From RGIG8748 sp045545635 (GTDB lineage Bacteria; Bacillota; Clostridia; UMGS1810): 6,024 nucleotides of DNA. The position numbers and the translations under genes were made by a program. Every line of letters begins with the position of its first letter. The first letter of the stretch is position 1. The stretch spans positions 1 to 6,024 of the forward strand of contig JAZQBI010000073.1 of assembly GCA_045545635.1 (NCBI GenBank), given 5' to 3'. Positions 5,549-6,024 of this stretch are shown in pieces. The notes under the pieces were generated by a model. That model was not told where the DNA came from. It ran no database searches and worked only from the letters and a program-made list of their open reading frames with translations.

Positions 5549-6024
5549 ATGAAAAAGAATATATTCCCCGAAGTGTGTTTGTTTGAGGAAGATGCAAATG
5601 TTTATGTTTCAAAAAACAACTTCAAAAACTTCAAAAATCACAGCCATGAGTTCTATGAATTTGAATATTTTTTCGAGGGTAGCGGTGTGTGCGAAATAAA
5701 CGGAAAAGAATATCCTTTTAAAAAAGGGGATATTTCCTTTGTTACACCTCTGGATATACACGGATACAGTTCTGAAAGCAATGTCAGAACTTTGACTATC
5801 CATTTCAGACCTGCAAATTTCAGCCGGATTTTTCTGGGGATTACCAATATCAATGCTTGCCTTATAAATAGTACCGAGGAACTGCGTAATGCCTTTAATA
5901 TCCTGATAAACCAGAACAAAAATAATGAATTCTACGAAGTACTTTGTGAAAAAACGGTAGAGACAATTTTACTTTTGTTTTTGCAGATGAAAAAAGCAAA
6001 TAAAAAAGATGTATTACCTAAGGA
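5549..6024 (+). CDS. Second AraC-family regulator, N-terminal part (cut by window end)
   Basis: The frame from ATG 5549 is open to the last base, giving 158 residues with no stop. GAGGT (5539-5543) lies five bases upstream. Residues 25-90 form a cupin sensor domain of the AraC type. It shows HSHEFYEFEYFFEGSG (31-46) with the HxHE motif, NGKEYPFKKGDISFVTPLDIH (51-71), and a TIHFRP strand. The DNA-binding domain would lie beyond the window, so AraC membership is inferred from this sensor domain and its resemblance to the neighbouring regulator. It follows the esterase by 17 bases and is likely in the same transcript. The protein is clearly different in sequence from the first regulator (HSHEFYEFEYF against EQHDFWEMVYV), so it is not a recent duplicate. 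An ATG at 5533 is rejected as it gives only 17 codons. Confidence 0.85.
   Translation, partial: MKKNIFPEVCLFEEDANVYVSKNNFKNFKNHSHEFYEFEYFFEGSGVCEINGKEYPFKKGDISFVTPLDIHGYSSESNVRTLTIHFRPANFSRIFLGITNINACLINSTEELRNAFNILINQNKNNEFYEVLCEKTVETILLLFLQMKKANKKDVLPK

Noticed and set aside
1..6024. CRISPR array, tRNA, rRNA, insertion sequence or riboswitch
   Set aside because: No regularly spaced repeats, no RNA gene motifs and no transposase were seen; the only >200-base gene-poor stretch is the transporter remnant with its promoter flank.

Overview
This is a low-to-moderate GC chromosomal segment, probably from an anaerobic gut-type Firmicute (Clostridia, perhaps Oscillospirales or a relative). The evidence is AGGAGG-type ribosome sites, near-consensus sigma-A promoters with AT-rich -10 regions, short intergenic gaps, AraC-type regulators interleaved with sugar enzymes, and best remembered resemblances to Clostridia families. 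The taxonomic call is an inference.

Layout. Bases 118-1 carry the start of a leftward gene, probably a regulator, behind a perfect TTGACA-17-TATAAT promoter (169-141). Bases 180-389 are the C-terminal scrap of an EamA/DMT transporter with no N-terminal part. Bases 408-1754 (+) encode a cytoplasmic GH20-type hexosaminidase. A hairpin at 1759-1791 separates it from a convergent leftward operon. That operon is a PIG-L/LmbE deacetylase (3483-2785) followed by a divergent NagB-like sugar isomerase/deaminase (2740-1805). The 3484-3598 spacer holds overlapping promoters facing opposite ways and a 21-bp-spaced direct repeat that looks like an AraC operator. Rightward from it run an AraC regulator (3599-4465), an SGNH/GDSL esterase (4488-5531) and a second AraC regulator cut by the window end (5549 onward). 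These three are spaced like one operon.

How it may work together. Four enzymes suited to acetylated amino-sugar glycans (a beta-hexosaminidase, an N-deacetylase, an O-esterase and a NagB-fold enzyme) sit with two or three regulators. None has a visible signal peptide, so imported oligosaccharides are the likely substrates. The NagB-like protein keeps the FNMDE motif and the HIAFxEP core. It has lost the catalytic Asp of GxGxDGH, two residues of the phosphate-binding GGTP loop, and the residue matching E. coli Lys208. The cluster may therefore handle an amino sugar that is not 6-phosphorylated, or carry out a different reaction. This is the most novel point of the window, together with the regulatory spacer.
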